Shown piece by piece: positions 24,251 through 36,467 of a DNA stretch of 64,000 nucleotides (position 1 is its first letter; the number at the start of each line of letters is the position of its first letter). The notes below the pieces were generated by a model. That model did no database searches, was not told the origin of the DNA, and saw only the letters and a list, made by a program, of their open reading frames with translations. Source of the stretch: Paenibacillus sp. (GTDB taxonomy: Bacteria > Bacillota > Bacilli > Paenibacillales > YIM-B00363); NCBI RefSeq assembly GCF_035645195.1, contig NZ_DASQNA010000046.1, forward strand, positions 1 through 64,000. Reading direction: 5' to 3'. A program made the translations under genes and the position numbers.

Positions 24251-27200
24251 TAGCGTACCTCGAGCGGCGTTTTATTTTTCGAGAAGCTGCCCGAGCTGAC
24301 GAAGCCCGGCATATGACCCGTCGAGAAGTGAATCGCCTGCAGCATGCCGAGCAGCGCGCGCACCGTATCGAGGGATGTCATACATACGACGCCGTTCTCG
24401 ACCGCTTCGCGGCGGATGCGGAAGCCGTCGCGCTCCGGCGTTTTGCCTTTTGTCAGCGTGTTGACGACGAACTGCGCTTCGCCGGTCCGAATCATGTCGA
24501 GAATGTTCGGGCTGCCTTCGCTCAGCTTGTGCACGTGATCGACCGGCATGCCGGCGTCCATCAGCGTTTGCGCCGTGCCGCCCGTCGCGTAGACGCGATA
24601 GCCGAGCTCGACGAAGCCGCGGAATACGTCGACCGCGTCGTCCTTGTCTTTGTCCGCGATCGTCGCGATGATGTTGCCGGAAAGCGGGATTTTCATGCCC
24701 GAACCGATCAACCCTTTGTACAACGCCTTCGAGAAGTTGAGGTCGCGGCCCATGACTTCGCCCGTCGACTTCATTTCAGGTCCGAGCGTCGTGTCGACGC
24801 GGCGCAGCTTCGCGAACGAGAATACCGGCACCTTGACCGACACATGGTCGTCTTCGGCCCACAGGCCGTTGTTGAAGCCGAGGTCCTTCAGTTTCGCGCC
24901 GAGGATGACCTTCGTCGCTACGTTCGCCATCGGCACGCCCGTCACTTTGCTAAGGAACGGAACCGTACGGGACGAACGCGGGTTCACTTCGATAATATAG
25001 ATTTTTCCTTTATAGATAACGAACTGAATGTTCACGAGACCGACAACCTTGAGCGCCTTCGCGATCGACGTCGTCATCTCGACGATTTGCGCCTTCATTT
25101 CCGCGGACAGCGTCTGCGGCGGGTACACTGCGATCGAGTCGCCGGAGTGAACGCCCGCGCGCTCGATATGCTCCATGATGCCCGGGACGAGCACCGTCTC
25201 GCCGTCGCAGATCGCGTCGACTTCGACTTCTTTGCCGAGCATGTAGCGGTCGATCAGAACCGGGTGCTCCGGATTGACCTTCACCGCTTCTTCCATATAA
25301 CGGAGCAGCTCTTCTTCCGAGTAGACGATCTCCATCGCGCGTCCGCCGAGGACGTACGACGGGCGCACGAGCACCGGATAACCGAGCTTCTCCGCCGTGC
25401 CGGCCGCTTCGTCCACGGACGTCACCGTGCTGCCCGGAGGCTGCGCGATGTCGAGCGAGCGGAGCAGCGCTTCGAATTTCTTCCGATCTTCCGCCGAGTC
25501 GATCGACTCGAGGTCGGAGCCGAGGATGCGTACGCCGGCGCGAGCGAGCGGACCGGCGAGGTTGATCGCCGTTTGGCCGCCGAACTGGACGATAACGCCG
25601 ACCGGCTTCTCCTGCTCGATGACGTTCATCACGTCTTCAAAGAAGAGCGGCTCGAAGTACAGGCGGTCGGACGTATTGAAGTCCGTCGACACCGTCTCCG
25701 GGTTGTTGTTGATGATGACCGCTTCGTAGCCTGCGTCTTGGATCGCCCAAACCGCATGCACGGTCGAGTAGTCGAACTCGATGCCTTGGCCGATCCGAAT
25801 CGGACCGGAGCCGAGCACGACGACCTTCGGCTTGTTCGATTCGACGACTTCGTTCTCGGTTTCGTACGTCGAGTAGTAGTACGGCGTGGACGCTTCGAAC
25901 TCGGCCGCGCACGTGTCGACCATTTTATAAACCGGCTTGAGCCCTTGCGACAAACGCAGCGTGCGGATGTCGGATTCGACCGTCAGCTCCGTATGGCCGC
26001 CTTCTTTGCGCAGCTCGGCGATCGCGCGGTCGGTGAACCCTTTGCGCTTCGCGGCTTTGAGCAGCTCCGGCGTCAATTCCTCGACGCGCAGCTTGTTCTC
26101 GAACGCGACGATCGATTGAATGCCGCGCAAGAACCACCAGTCGACCTTCGTCAGCTCCTGCAGATCGAGCAAGTCCCATCCGCGGCGCAATCCTTCCGCG
26201 ATCAAGAACAGGCGCTCGTCGTCCGGGCGAATGAGGCGGCTTTTCAGCGTTTCGTCGTCGAGCGTCGCGGCGTCCTTCAGGTGCAGGCGATGCACGCCGA
26301 TCTCGAGCGAGCGAACCGCTTTATGGATCGATTCCTCGAACGTGCGGCCGATCGCCATGACTTCGCCGGTCGCCTTCATCTGCGTGCCGAGCTTCCGGTT
26401 CGCGTGGATGAACTTATCGAACGGCCAGCGCGGAATTTTGGACACGATGTAGTCGAGCGTCGGCTCGAAGCAAGCGTACGTCTGGCCCGTGACCGGGTTG
26501 ACGAGCTCGTCAAGCGTATAGCCGACGGCGATTTTCGCGGCCATCTTCGCGATCGGGTAGCCCGTCGCCTTCGACGCGAGCGCCGAGGAACGGCTGACGC
26601 GCGGGTTCACTTCGATAACGTAATATTGGTACGAATGCGGGTCGAGCGCGAATTGCACGTTGCAGCCGCCTTCGATGTTGAGCGCGCGAATGATTTTGAG
26701 CGATGCCGTCCGCAGCATTTGGTACTCGCGGTCAGACAGCGTTTGGCTCGGCGCCACGACGATGCTGTCGCCCGTATGCACGCCGACCGGGTCGAAGTTT
26801 TCCATGTTGCAGACGACGATGCAGTTGTCGTTCGCGTCGCGCATAACTTCGTACTCGACTTCCTTCATGCCGGCGATGCTCTTCTCGACGAGACATTGCC
26901 CGATCGGCGAATAGCGCAGACCCGAGGACACAATTTCGACGAGCTCTTCTTCCGTGTGGCAAATGCCGCCGCCCGTGCCGCCGAGCGTGTACGCCGGGCG
27001 GACGATGATCGGGTAGCCGATTTCGTTCGCGAAGTCGAGCGCCTGCGGCACCGTCGTGACGATGACGCTCTCCGGCACCGGCTGCTCCAGCTCGCGCATC
27101 AAATCGCGGAACAGATCGCGGTCTTCCGCTTTCTCGATCGCCGTCAGCTGCGTGCCGAGCAGCTTGACGCCTTCCTTCTCCAGAATGCCGGCTTTCGCCA

Positions 27201-27504
27201 GCTCGACCGCCATGTTAAGGCCCGTCTGTCCGCCGAGCGTCGGCAGCAACCCGTCCGGGCGCTCTTTGCGAATGATGCTCGACACGAACTCCAGCGTGAT
27301 CGGTTCGATGTATACCCGGTCGGCCATGTTCGTATCGGTCATAATCGTCGCCGGGTTGCTATTAATCAGGATAACTTCGTAACCTTCTTCTTTCAGCGCC
27401 TGGCACGCCTGCGTGCCTGCATAGTCGAACTCCGCCGCCTGTCCGATGACGATCGGGCCGGAGCCGATAACCAATATCTTCTTAAGCTTCTCGTTTTTTG
27501 GCAT
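24250..27504 (-). CDS. carB: Carbamoyl-phosphate synthase large subunit
   Basis: A 1084-residue protein with two homologous ATP-grasp halves (about 1-400 and 550-935), an intervening oligomerisation domain and a C-terminal MGS-like regulatory domain from about 940. The N-terminus [20 protein letters not shown] and its internal repeat [19 protein letters not shown] mark the duplicated halves. It makes carbamoyl phosphate with CarA; in this operon the enzyme serves pyrimidine synthesis (equivalent to pyrAB). Confidence 0.96.
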   Translation of the reverse strand: MPKNEKLKKILVIGSGPIVIGQAAEFDYAGTQACQALKEEGYEVILINSNPATIMTDTNMADRVYIEPITLEFVSSIIRKERPDGLLPTLGGQTGLNMAVELAKAGILEKEGVKLLGTQLTAIEKAEDRDLFRDLMRELEQPVPESVIVTTVPQALDFANEIGYPIIVRPAYTLGGTGGGICHTEEELVEIVSSGLRYSPIGQCLVEKSIAGMKEVEYEVMRDANDNCIVVCNMENFDPVGVHTGDSIVVAPSQTLSDREYQMLRTASLKIIRALNIEGGCNVQFALDPHSYQYYVIEVNPRVSRSSALASKATGYPIAKMAAKIAVGYTLDELVNPVTGQTYACFEPTLDYIVSKIPRWPFDKFIHANRKLGTQMKATGEVMAIGRTFEESIHKAVRSLEIGVHRLHLKDAATLDDETLKSRLIRPDDERLFLIAEGLRRGWDLLDLQELTKVDWWFLRGIQSIVAFENKLRVEELTPELLKAAKRKGFTDRAIAELRKEGGHTELTVESDIRTLRLSQGLKPVYKMVDTCAAEFEASTPYYYSTYETENEVVESNKPKVVVLGSGPIRIGQGIEFDYSTVHAVWAIQDAGYEAVIINNNPETVSTDFNTSDRLYFEPLFFEDVMNVIEQEKPVGVIVQFGGQTAINLAGPLARAGVRILGSDLESIDSAEDRKKFEALLRSLDIAQPPGSTVTSVDEAAGTAEKLGYPVLVRPSYVLGGRAMEIVYSEEELLRYMEEAVKVNPEHPVLIDRYMLGKEVEVDAICDGETVLVPGIMEHIERAGVHSGDSIAVYPPQTLSAEMKAQIVEMTTSIAKALKVVGLVNIQFVIYKGKIYIIEVNPRSSRTVPFLSKVTGVPMANVATKVILGAKLKDLGFNNGLWAEDDHVSVKVPVFSFAKLRRVDTTLGPEMKSTGEVMGRDLNFSKALYKGLIGSGMKIPLSGNIIATIADKDKDDAVDVFRGFVELGYRVYATGGTAQTLMDAGMPVDHVHKLSEGSPNILDMIRTGEAQFVVNTLTKGKTPERDGFRIRREAVENGVVCMTSLDTVRALLGMLQAIHFSTGHMPGFVSSGSFSKNKTPLEVR

Positions 27505-27510
27505 TTTTCG

Positions 27511-28638
27511 TCATACCCCCCGTGCGAGCAACTCGAGCTCGGTTTGGCGCGCCTGCTTCGGGCGCTCCGCGTGAAATTTCCGTACCATCGTCAGGAAGTC
27601 GTCGAACAAGTAGCTCGAATCGAACGGACCCGGCGATGCTTCCGGATGGTACTGTACCGAAAACGCCGGCAGACTTTCGTGTTTCAAGCCTTCGATCGTG
27701 CCGTCGTTGTTGTTGATGTGCGTCTTCACGAGACCCGTGCCCGCGAGCGATTCCTCTTTCACGGTGTAGCCGTGGTTTTGCGAAGTGATGTAGCAGCGGC
27801 CGGATTCGAGATCTTTGACCGGATGGTTGCCGCCGCGGTGACCGAACTTCAGCTTCTCCGTGTCGGCGCCGCAAGCGAGCGCGAACAACTGGTGGCCGAG
27901 GCAGATACCGAAAATCGGAAGCTTGCCGAGCAGCGCTTTGATCGTTTCGACCGCGTGCGGCACGTCCTTCGGATCCCCAGGACCGTTGGAGAGCAAAATG
28001 CCGTCCGGACGGAGGCGCAAAATTTGCTCAGCGGTCGTATCATGCGGCACGACGACGACGTCGCAGTCGCGGCGCGTCAAGTCGCGCAGGATGCCGCTCT
28101 TCGAGCCGAAGTCGACGAGCACGATGCGCTGGTCTTTGCCCGGCGAGTTGTAGACGCTCTTCGTGGAGACGCGGGACACTTGGTCGCGCAGCAGTTCCGA
28201 CGCGCCGAGACGCTCGCGCAGCTCTTCCACGCGAATGTCGCCCGTGGCGATGATGCCTTTCATCGTGCCGTGGCTGCGGATTTTGCGCGTCAGCATCCGG
28301 GTGTCGATGTCGCTGATGCCGACGATGCCGTACTCCTTCAGCATATCGCCGAGCGAGTACTGCGCGCGCCAGTTGCTCGGCACTTCCTCATGCCGGCGAA
28401 CGACGAAGCCGTGCACGAACGGACGGACCGCTTCGAAATCGTCGCGCGTAATGCCGTAGTTCCCGATCAGCGGGAACGTCATCGTGACGATTTGTCCGCA
28501 GTAAGACGGATCGCTGAGCACTTCCTGGTAACCCGTGATCCCCGTATTGAAAACGACCTCGCCGACCTGCTGGCCTTCTCCGCCGAATGACGTTCCTTCG
28601 AACAATGTTCCGTCTTCCAAGTACAATTTAGCCAACAA
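27511..28638 (-). CDS. carA: Carbamoyl-phosphate synthase small subunit
   Basis: About 375 residues. The N-terminal CarA-specific domain is followed by a class I glutamine amidotransferase with nucleophile Cys in FGICLGHQLFALACG near 237 and His/Glu in QYHPEASPGP near 320. The start is uncertain: a GTG at 28647 sits almost on the ribosome site, whereas the TTG at 28638 has GGGGAG eight bases upstream and gives a normal N-terminus (MLAKLYLEDG). It overlaps pyrC by 11 bp. Confidence 0.94.
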   Translation of the reverse strand: MLAKLYLEDGTLFEGTSFGGEGQQVGEVVFNTGITGYQEVLSDPSYCGQIVTMTFPLIGNYGITRDDFEAVRPFVHGFVVRRHEEVPSNWRAQYSLGDMLKEYGIVGISDIDTRMLTRKIRSHGTMKGIIATGDIRVEELRERLGASELLRDQVSRVSTKSVYNSPGKDQRIVLVDFGSKSGILRDLTRRDCDVVVVPHDTTAEQILRLRPDGILLSNGPGDPKDVPHAVETIKALLGKLPIFGICLGHQLFALACGADTEKLKFGHRGGNHPVKDLESGRCYITSQNHGYTVKEESLAGTGLVKTHINNNDGTIEGLKHESLPAFSVQYHPEASPGPFDSSYLFDDFLTMVRKFHAERPKQARQTELELLARGV

Positions 28639-29938
28639 TTTCGCCACTCCCCTTTTCAGCTAGCTCTGACCATACTATGTTGCCGCCAAGCATTGTGAGC
28701 TTCGGCCAACCTTTCAATTTCCAACCCGTAAACGGGGTGTTTTTCCCTTTGCTCGCGAACGTGGACGGATCGACCGCGCGCTCTTCTTCGAGATCGATGA
28801 TCGTGATATCCGCCGGCGCGCCGACTTCGAGGCGTCCCGTCGGGAGACCGAACAGCTCCGCAGGCTTCGACGTAAGCCGCTCGAGCACGAACGGCAGCGA
28901 CCATCGTCCCGTCGCGACGAACTTCGTGTACAGCAGCGGGAAACACGTTTCGAGACCGACGATGCCGAACGGCGCCCGCTCGATGCCGCGGGCCTTCTCT
29001 TCTTCGCTGTGCGGCGCGTGGTCGGTGACGAAAATGTCGATCGTTCCGTCCTCCACCGCCGCGATCATCGCTTCGACGTCCCGCGGCGAACGGAGCGGCG
29101 GATTCATTTTCCAGTTGGCGTCCATCGAATCCGGAATGTCTTCGTCGCTAAGCAGCAAATGGTGCGGGCACACCTCGGCGGTCACCTTGACGCCGACCTG
29201 CTTGCCGAGCTTGATGAGCCGCGCCGATTGCTCCGTCGAAACGTGGCATACGTGGTAGTGAACGCCCGTCGCTTCCGCGAGCAAAATGTCGCGGCCGACA
29301 TGGATCGCTTCCGATTCGTTCGGAATGCCCGGAAGACCGTGCCGCTTCGCGAACGCGCCGTCCGTGAACGCCGCCCCGCCCGGCAGCACCGAGTCGTCCT
29401 CGCAATGCGCGATGATCGGCATGCCGAGCGCCGCCGCGCGCTTCATCGCTTCCTTCATCATGCCGGCGCTCTGCACGCCGACGCCGTCGTCGGTAAAGCC
29501 GATCGCGCCCGCCTCGCGGAGCGCCTCGAAATCCGTCAGCTCGCGGCCGAGCTCGCCGACCGTGATGCAGCCGTACGGCAGCACGCGCGTCATGCCGACG
29601 CTTTGCGCGCGATCGACAACTTTGCGCACCGTCTCCGCTTTGTCGAGCACCGGGCGCGTGTTCGGCATCGCGGCGACCGTCGTGAAGCCGCCTTTCGCCG
29701 CCGACTTCGATCCCGTCTCGATGTCTTCCTTATATTCGAAACCCGGTTCGCGAAAATGTACGTGCATATCGATAAGTCCTGCGGATACGAGTCTGCCGCC
29801 CGCGTCGACCGTCTCGTGGCCGTTCGTGCCTTCCTCCGGCGCCGCCCCGTCGACGATGCGGACGATCGCGCCGCCCTCCGACAATATCGCCACGTCTTTC
29901 CCTTCGGCCGTTCGACCGTTAACGATCCAAATTCCCAT
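28628..29938 (-). CDS. pyrC: Dihydroorotase
   Basis: A 436-residue amidohydrolase that closes carbamoyl-aspartate to dihydroorotate. Zinc ligands are seen in DMHVHFREPG near residues 57-66, in IIAHCEDD near 175, VCHVSTE near 228 and TDHAPHSEEEKA near 300. The ATG at 29938 is chosen because AAGGGAG lies seven bases upstream; a GTG twelve codons earlier lacks this. Confidence 0.95.
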   Translation of the reverse strand: MGIWIVNGRTAEGKDVAILSEGGAIVRIVDGAAPEEGTNGHETVDAGGRLVSAGLIDMHVHFREPGFEYKEDIETGSKSAAKGGFTTVAAMPNTRPVLDKAETVRKVVDRAQSVGMTRVLPYGCITVGELGRELTDFEALREAGAIGFTDDGVGVQSAGMMKEAMKRAAALGMPIIAHCEDDSVLPGGAAFTDGAFAKRHGLPGIPNESEAIHVGRDILLAEATGVHYHVCHVSTEQSARLIKLGKQVGVKVTAEVCPHHLLLSDEDIPDSMDANWKMNPPLRSPRDVEAMIAAVEDGTIDIFVTDHAPHSEEEKARGIERAPFGIVGLETCFPLLYTKFVATGRWSLPFVLERLTSKPAELFGLPTGRLEVGAPADITIIDLEEERAVDPSTFASKGKNTPFTGWKLKGWPKLTMLGGNIVWSELAEKGSGEIVG

Positions 29939-29987
29939 CCCGGTTCTCCCTTCGATTGTTGCTGCAAGTTTCACCCAAGGCGGGCGA

Positions 29988-31720
<1,733 letters not shown>

Positions 31721-31751
31721 GTTGTTACTTTGTGTAGGCAGGTGTCGATTT

Positions 31752-32912
31752 ATGTTAGAGCATTTAGTACGCGGCGACATTCGGGACATCGCGATTTCCG
31801 GCATTCGCCAAATGGCGAACCGGGTCGCCCAGTATAAAGACGTTCTGTCGCTGACGATCGGACAGCCCGATTTCCCGACGCCGCAGCATATCGTGGACGC
31901 GGCGTCGCGCGCCGCGAACGCGGGCAAAACCGTATACACCCCGAACGCGGGCCTGCCGGAGCTGCGAGACGCCGCGGCGGCGTTCGTTCGGACGAAGTAC
32001 GGTCTCGACTACCGCGGGGCGGACGAGACGCTCGTCACCGTCGGAGCGAGCCAGGCGATTGATATGGCGCTGCGCACCATTCTCGAGCCCGGCGTCGAGG
32101 TCGTGCTGCCCGGCCCCGTATACCCGGGCTACGAGCCGCTCATCCGGATGTGCGGCGCCGTCCCCGTGTACGTCGACGTGACCGGGAGCGGCTTCAAGCT
32201 GACCGCCGAGCTGCTCGAGCCGGCGCTGACCGACAAGACGCGCTGCGTCATTCTGGCGTCGCCGTCGAACCCGACAGGCGCGGCGCTGTCGCCCGAGGAG
32301 CTGTCGGCGCTCGCCGAGCTGCTCTCGCGCCGGGATCTATTCGTCATCTCCGACGAAATCTACAGCGAGCTCGTATACGATCGTCCGCACGCGTCCATCG
32401 CCGCCTTCCCCGGCATGCGGGATCGCACGATCGTCGTCAACGGGCTGTCGAAGTCGCATTCGATGACGGGGTGGCGCATCGGCTTTACGTTCGCGCCGGC
32501 GTACCTCACCCAGCACATGGTCAAAGTGCTGCAATACAACGTCACCTGCGCGGCGTCGGTGAGCCAATACGCGGCGCTCGAGGCGCTGACGGCGGGCATC
32601 GACGACGCGCTCCCGATGCGCGAGGCGTACATCGCCCGCCGCGATTACGCGTACGAGCGGCTCGCCGCGATCGGCTTCGACGTCGCGAAGCCGGAGGGCG
32701 CGTTTTACATCTTCCCGTCGATCCGCCGGTTCGGCCTCGATTCGACGACGTTCGCCTATCGGCTGCTCGACGAACAGCGCGTCGCCGTCGTGCCCGGCAG
32801 CGCCTTTACCGCGCTCGGCGAAGGCTACATCCGCCTATCGTACGCCTGCTCGATGGAAACGCTCGGCGCCGCGCTCGACCGCCTCGAAGCTTTCGTAAAT
32901 TCTTTGCGGTAA
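31752..32912 (+). CDS. patA: N-acetyl-LL-diaminopimelate aminotransferase (PatA)
   Basis: A 386-residue class I/II PLP aminotransferase that closely follows Bacillus PatA along its length (ISGIRQMANRVAQYKDVLSL, IGQPDFPTP, YTPNAGLPELR). PLP-lysine lies in GLSKSHSMTGWRIGF near residue 233, with ASPSNPTGA near 172. It makes or uses N-acetyl-diaminopimelate in the acetylated lysine/DAP pathway; partners dapH and dapL are convergent next to it. The ATG at 31752 has AGGTG upstream; frames reading in from further upstream cross the pyr control region. Confidence 0.92.
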   Translation: MLEHLVRGDIRDIAISGIRQMANRVAQYKDVLSLTIGQPDFPTPQHIVDAASRAANAGKTVYTPNAGLPELRDAAAAFVRTKYGLDYRGADETLVTVGASQAIDMALRTILEPGVEVVLPGPVYPGYEPLIRMCGAVPVYVDVTGSGFKLTAELLEPALTDKTRCVILASPSNPTGAALSPEELSALAELLSRRDLFVISDEIYSELVYDRPHASIAAFPGMRDRTIVVNGLSKSHSMTGWRIGFTFAPAYLTQHMVKVLQYNVTCAASVSQYAALEALTAGIDDALPMREAYIARRDYAYERLAAIGFDVAKPEGAFYIFPSIRRFGLDSTTFAYRLLDEQRVAVVPGSAFTALGEGYIRLSYACSMETLGAALDRLEAFVNSLR

Positions 32913-32942
32913 TGTACCGATCATCCACCCTCATCTCATGCG

Positions 32943-32976
32943 AAAAAACCTCCGCGCGACTTGCGTCACGCGGAGG
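32943..32976 (-). terminator. Terminator overlapping the 3' end of dapL
   Basis: CCTCCGCG and CGCGGAGG form the stem and six T follow on the minus strand. The stop codon of dapL lies in the loop, so the last codons are part of the hairpin. It also lies downstream of the convergent patA and may serve both. Confidence 0.75.
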
Positions 32977-34108
32977 TTCCTATTTTCCGAATGTATTCGC
33001 TCATAAGCCGGATCGCCACGTCGATCGCGCCTTCGCTCGGCTCGATCTTCGCATGATGCAGCCCGTACGGCGTGTCGACGCCGAGCCAAAACATAAAGCC
33101 CGGAATCTCCTTCAGGAAGTACCCGAAGTCCTCCCCCGTCATCGCCGCGTCACATTCGATCAGCTTCACGTCCGGCTGCTCGGCTCGCACCCAGTCCATG
33201 AACGCAGCCGTTTCCGCCTCATGATTATACACTTGGTAATAATTAGAGCCGTAATCGAGCTCCGCTTTGACGCCGAAGCCAGCTTCGAGCCCGTCGAGCA
33301 GCGCTTCGATGCGCGACTTCACTGCCGGCATCGAGCCTTCCGACAGCGTTCGGATCGTCCCTTCGAGGCGCACATGGTCGGCGATAATGTTCTGCCGCGT
33401 CCCGCCTTGGATGACGCCGAGCGTCACGACCGCGGATTCGAGCGGGTTGACGTTGCGCGCGACGATCGTCTGCAGCTGCATGACGAGCGAGGCGGCGGCG
33501 ACGATCGTGTCGTTCGTCTTATGCGGGAACGCCGCATGACCGCCGACGCCGCGCAGGTCGATGAACAGCTCGGACGTGTTCGCGAACAGTGTGCCGGCCC
33601 GGGTCGCGATCGTGCCGACCGGGTATTCCGGCGCGACGTGCAGCGCCATCATGAGGTCCGGCTTCCACGCCCGGAACTCCTCGCTCTCCATCATCGGCTT
33701 CGCGCCGCCCGGGCCTTCTTCCGCCGGCTGGAAGACGATCAGCACGTCGTCGTCGACCGGACGGTCCACGACGGCTGTCAAGACGCCGAGCGCGATCGCC
33801 ATGTGCATATCGTGGCCGCAGGCGTGCATGAAGCCGGGATGCTCCGAGCGGAATGGGTACGACGTGTCCTCCTCGATCGCGAGGCCGTCCATGTCCGCTC
33901 GGTACCCGATGCATCGGCTGCCGACGCGCCCCTTCACCCGCGCGAGCACGCCCGTCCGCCACGTCTTGACTTCAAGGCGGTCCTGCGGCAGCCGGGCGAT
34001 GTAGTCGAGCAAATACCGCTGCGTCTTGAACTCCTGGAAGCCCGGCTCCGGGATGCGGTGCAGCTCGCGCCGGACGGCGGCGAAATTGGTCGCAGCCCCC
34101 GCAGCCAT
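32966..34108 (-). CDS. dapL: N-acetyldiaminopimelate deacetylase (DapL/YkuR type, M20 family)
   Basis: A 380-residue M20 family zinc amidohydrolase with [14 protein letters not shown] near 92-105 (metal ligands and catalytic Asp), [13 protein letters not shown] near 126-138 and the dimerisation-domain [10 protein letters not shown] near 180. It removes acetyl from N-acetyl-LL-DAP. Name and role follow from the upstream dapH, to which it is coupled by TAATG. Confidence 0.9.
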   Translation of the reverse strand: MAAGAATNFAAVRRELHRIPEPGFQEFKTQRYLLDYIARLPQDRLEVKTWRTGVLARVKGRVGSRCIGYRADMDGLAIEEDTSYPFRSEHPGFMHACGHDMHMAIALGVLTAVVDRPVDDDVLIVFQPAEEGPGGAKPMMESEEFRAWKPDLMMALHVAPEYPVGTIATRAGTLFANTSELFIDLRGVGGHAAFPHKTNDTIVAAASLVMQLQTIVARNVNPLESAVVTLGVIQGGTRQNIIADHVRLEGTIRTLSEGSMPAVKSRIEALLDGLEAGFGVKAELDYGSNYYQVYNHEAETAAFMDWVRAEQPDVKLIECDAAMTGEDFGYFLKEIPGFMFWLGVDTPYGLHHAKIEPSEGAIDVAIRLMSEYIRKIGTSA

Positions 34109-34809
34109 TACTTCAGGTTCCGCAGCTCTTGGATAATTTCCGTCTTCGACTTCGTCTTCTCGTCGACCATCTTGATGACGCGAGCCGGTACGCCCGCGAC
34201 GACCGCGTTGGCCGGCACGTCTTCCACGACGACGGCGCCCGCCGCGACGACGGCGCCCGCGCCTACGCGCACGCCTTCGAGAATGACCGCGTTCGCGCCG
34301 ATCATGACGTTGTCTTCAATGACGACCGGCTGCGCGGACGGCGGCTCGATGACGCCGGCAAGGACGGCGCCTGCGCCCACGTGGCACATTTTACCGACCT
34401 GGACGCGGCCGCCGAGCGTCGCGTTCATGTCGATCATCGTGCCTTCGCCGATGACGCAGCCGATGTTGAGCAGCGCGCCCATCATGATGACGGCGTTGTC
34501 GCCGATCGTCACCATGTCGCGGATGATCGCGCCCGGCTCGATACGCGCGTTGACGTTTTTCAGATCGAGCAGCGGAATGGCCGAATTGCGGCGGTCGTTT
34601 TCGATTTCATAATACTCGATCGTCGACGCGTTCGCTTCGAGGATCGGCTTCACTTCCGCGAGGTCGCCGAACAATACGCCGCCGCCAGTGCCGAATTCGA
34701 ACACTTTCACGTTGCCGGCGTCGCCGGAAATGGAGCCTTTGTAATACACCTTTACCGGCGTAACTTTTTTGCTGTTCTTAATAAAGTTGATAATCTCCAT
34801 CGTATCCAT
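34108..34809 (-). CDS. dapH: Tetrahydrodipicolinate N-acetyltransferase
   Basis: A 233-residue left-handed beta-helix acetyltransferase. The hexapeptide-repeat region spans about residues 90-210 ([25 protein letters not shown] and following turns); the N-terminal ~85 residues are the DapH-specific domain. It transfers acetyl from acetyl-CoA to tetrahydrodipicolinate, opening the acetylase branch to lysine and meso-DAP. AGGAGGG lies nine bases before the ATG. Confidence 0.93.
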   Translation of the reverse strand: MDTMEIINFIKNSKKVTPVKVYYKGSISGDAGNVKVFEFGTGGGVLFGDLAEVKPILEANASTIEYYEIENDRRNSAIPLLDLKNVNARIEPGAIIRDMVTIGDNAVIMMGALLNIGCVIGEGTMIDMNATLGGRVQVGKMCHVGAGAVLAGVIEPPSAQPVVIEDNVMIGANAVILEGVRVGAGAVVAAGAVVVEDVPANAVVAGVPARVIKMVDEKTKSKTEIIQELRNLK

Positions 34810-34875
34810 CGAATAAAGCCCTCCTAGAGAAATATAAGTAAAGTGTTCCGAGGAACACGTCTTACGAAAAACGGA

Positions 34876-35814
34876 TTACGACAACCTTAGATGCTCGATA
34901 AATTCCTGCATTTCGTCGGGAATCGGCGCCTCGAACGTCAGCCGTTCCCCCGTGCGCGGATGCGTAAAGCCGAGCACCGCCGCATGCAGGGCTTGTCCAG
35001 GAACGTTCATCGTACGGGTGCGCGAGCGGCCGTAGACGGGATCGCCGACAAGCGGGTGACCGATGAATTTCATATGTACGCGGATTTGATGCGTCCGGCC
35101 GGTCTCCAGCATCAGCTCGACGACCGTGTGCTCCGCGAACCGCTCGAGCACGACGAAATGCGTCACCGCATGTTTGCCGCCCCGATCCGTCACCGTAAAC
35201 AGCTTCCGATCCTGCGGATCGCGGCCGATCGGCGCGTCGATCGTGCCTTGGTCGTGCTGCAGCACGCCGTGCACGACGGCGACGTAGCGCCGCGTCACCG
35301 AATGCTCCTTGAGCTGCGCGGCAAGGGAATTGTGAGCGACGTCGTTCTTCGCCGCCATCAGCAGCCCGGACGTATCTTTGTCGATCCGGTGCACGATGCC
35401 GGGGCGAATTTCGCCGTTAATGCCCGACAAATCTTTGCAATGGTACATAAGCGCATTGACGAGCGTCCCGCTCCGGTGGCCGACCGCCGGGTGCACGACC
35501 ATGCCCCGCGGCTTGTTGACGACGATGACGTCCGAATCCTCGTACTTCACGTCGAGCGGAATCGGCTCCGGCACGAGCTCCGTCAGCTCCGGCTCCGGCG
35601 GCCGCACGACGACCTCGTCGCCAACCGACAATTTATAATTCGGCTTCACCGCCGCGCCGTTCACCGTGACGTGGCCGTCGCGAACCCAATCCTGCAGCTG
35701 CGACCGGGACACGTCCTCGAGCGCCTCCGCGAGCATTTTGTCGATTCGCTCTCCTGCCTCGTCCTCGCCGATCTCCAGCGCGAACGCTTCGAACTCATCC
35801 GTTGACGGAATCAT
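34876..35814 (-). CDS. rluD: RluA/RluD-family 23S rRNA pseudouridine synthase
   Basis: A 312-residue protein with an N-terminal S4 RNA-binding domain (about 18-80) and an RluA-type catalytic domain. HRIDKDTSGLL near 142-152 holds the catalytic Asp, and RTHQIRVHMKFIGHPLVGD is near 232. It probably modifies helix-69 uridines, but target assignment within the RluA/C/D group is inference (Bacillus YlyB is the likely equivalent). It overlaps lspA by 20 bp. Confidence 0.88.
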   Translation of the reverse strand: MIPSTDEFEAFALEIGEDEAGERIDKMLAEALEDVSRSQLQDWVRDGHVTVNGAAVKPNYKLSVGDEVVVRPPEPELTELVPEPIPLDVKYEDSDVIVVNKPRGMVVHPAVGHRSGTLVNALMYHCKDLSGINGEIRPGIVHRIDKDTSGLLMAAKNDVAHNSLAAQLKEHSVTRRYVAVVHGVLQHDQGTIDAPIGRDPQDRKLFTVTDRGGKHAVTHFVVLERFAEHTVVELMLETGRTHQIRVHMKFIGHPLVGDPVYGRSRTRTMNVPGQALHAAVLGFTHPRTGERLTFEAPIPDEMQEFIEHLRLS

Positions 35815-36307
35815 GCGACGTCCTCCGTTTCTCGCGTCTCGTTTCCAATAGCGTGTCCAAGATGACGAGCGCGATGCCGACGCAGATGCCGGAATCCGCT
35901 ACGTTAAAAATCGGAAAGTCGTACACGAATGGAATGCCGATGCCGCGGAAATCGAACTTGAAATCGAAAAAGTCGACGACTTCGCCGAGCCGGACCCGGT
36001 CGACGAAATTGCCGAGCGCTCCGCCAAGCAGCAGCGACAGCGCGAGCGGCATCAGCTTCCGCCCTTCGCGGATCGTCCGCAGCATATAGTACACGATGCC
36101 GATCACGACGATAATCGTGACGACGATAAAAAACACGCGTTGATCCTGCAAAATGCCCCACGCCGCTCCGCGATTGCGGTGAGACGTCAGCGAGAAAAAG
36201 TCGCCCCATACCGGGATGACTTCTCTGATCTCCATGCGCGTCACGACGAGCCATTTCGTCCATTGATCAAGCAGTAAAACGATGAGCGCTATTAGCCAAA
36301 AGATCAA
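35795..36307 (-). CDS. lspA: Lipoprotein signal peptidase (signal peptidase II)
   Basis: A 170-residue membrane protease with four membrane helices. The catalytic aspartates lie in NFVDRVRLGEVVDFF near 105 and IFNVADSGI near 135, and the conserved N-R-G-A-A-W patch is at about 45. The TTG at 36307 is chosen over an earlier frame start because AGGAGG is eight bases upstream. It releases signal peptides from prelipoproteins, of which several are encoded here. Confidence 0.93.
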   Translation of the reverse strand: MIFWLIALIVLLLDQWTKWLVVTRMEIREVIPVWGDFFSLTSHRNRGAAWGILQDQRVFFIVVTIIVVIGIVYYMLRTIREGRKLMPLALSLLLGGALGNFVDRVRLGEVVDFFDFKFDFRGIGIPFVYDFPIFNVADSGICVGIALVILDTLLETRREKRRTSHDSVNG

Positions 36308-36467
36308 CGTCTGTGCCTCCTGTCGGAATCGAAATTCCAACCGTCATTGTAACATAGCATTCCCCAGAACGTCCACGTTGTGCCCGTCCGCCTAGCAATT
36401 CCCGCTCGTAAAACATCTGATGCGGGCGAACCATAAGGTTACTACCTAGGGAAGGGGAGCCGCAACG

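Noticed and set aside
24241-28590. A 1449-codon open frame on the plus strand opposite carB and carA
   Set aside because: It is the antisense shadow of two certain genes in GC-rich DNA; the product is Arg/His/Asp-rich without domains and has no ribosome site.
32150-34612. An 820-codon plus-strand frame across patA and dapL-dapH
   Set aside because: It runs in the wrong frame through patA and antisense to dapL and dapH; its composition is that of a shadow frame.
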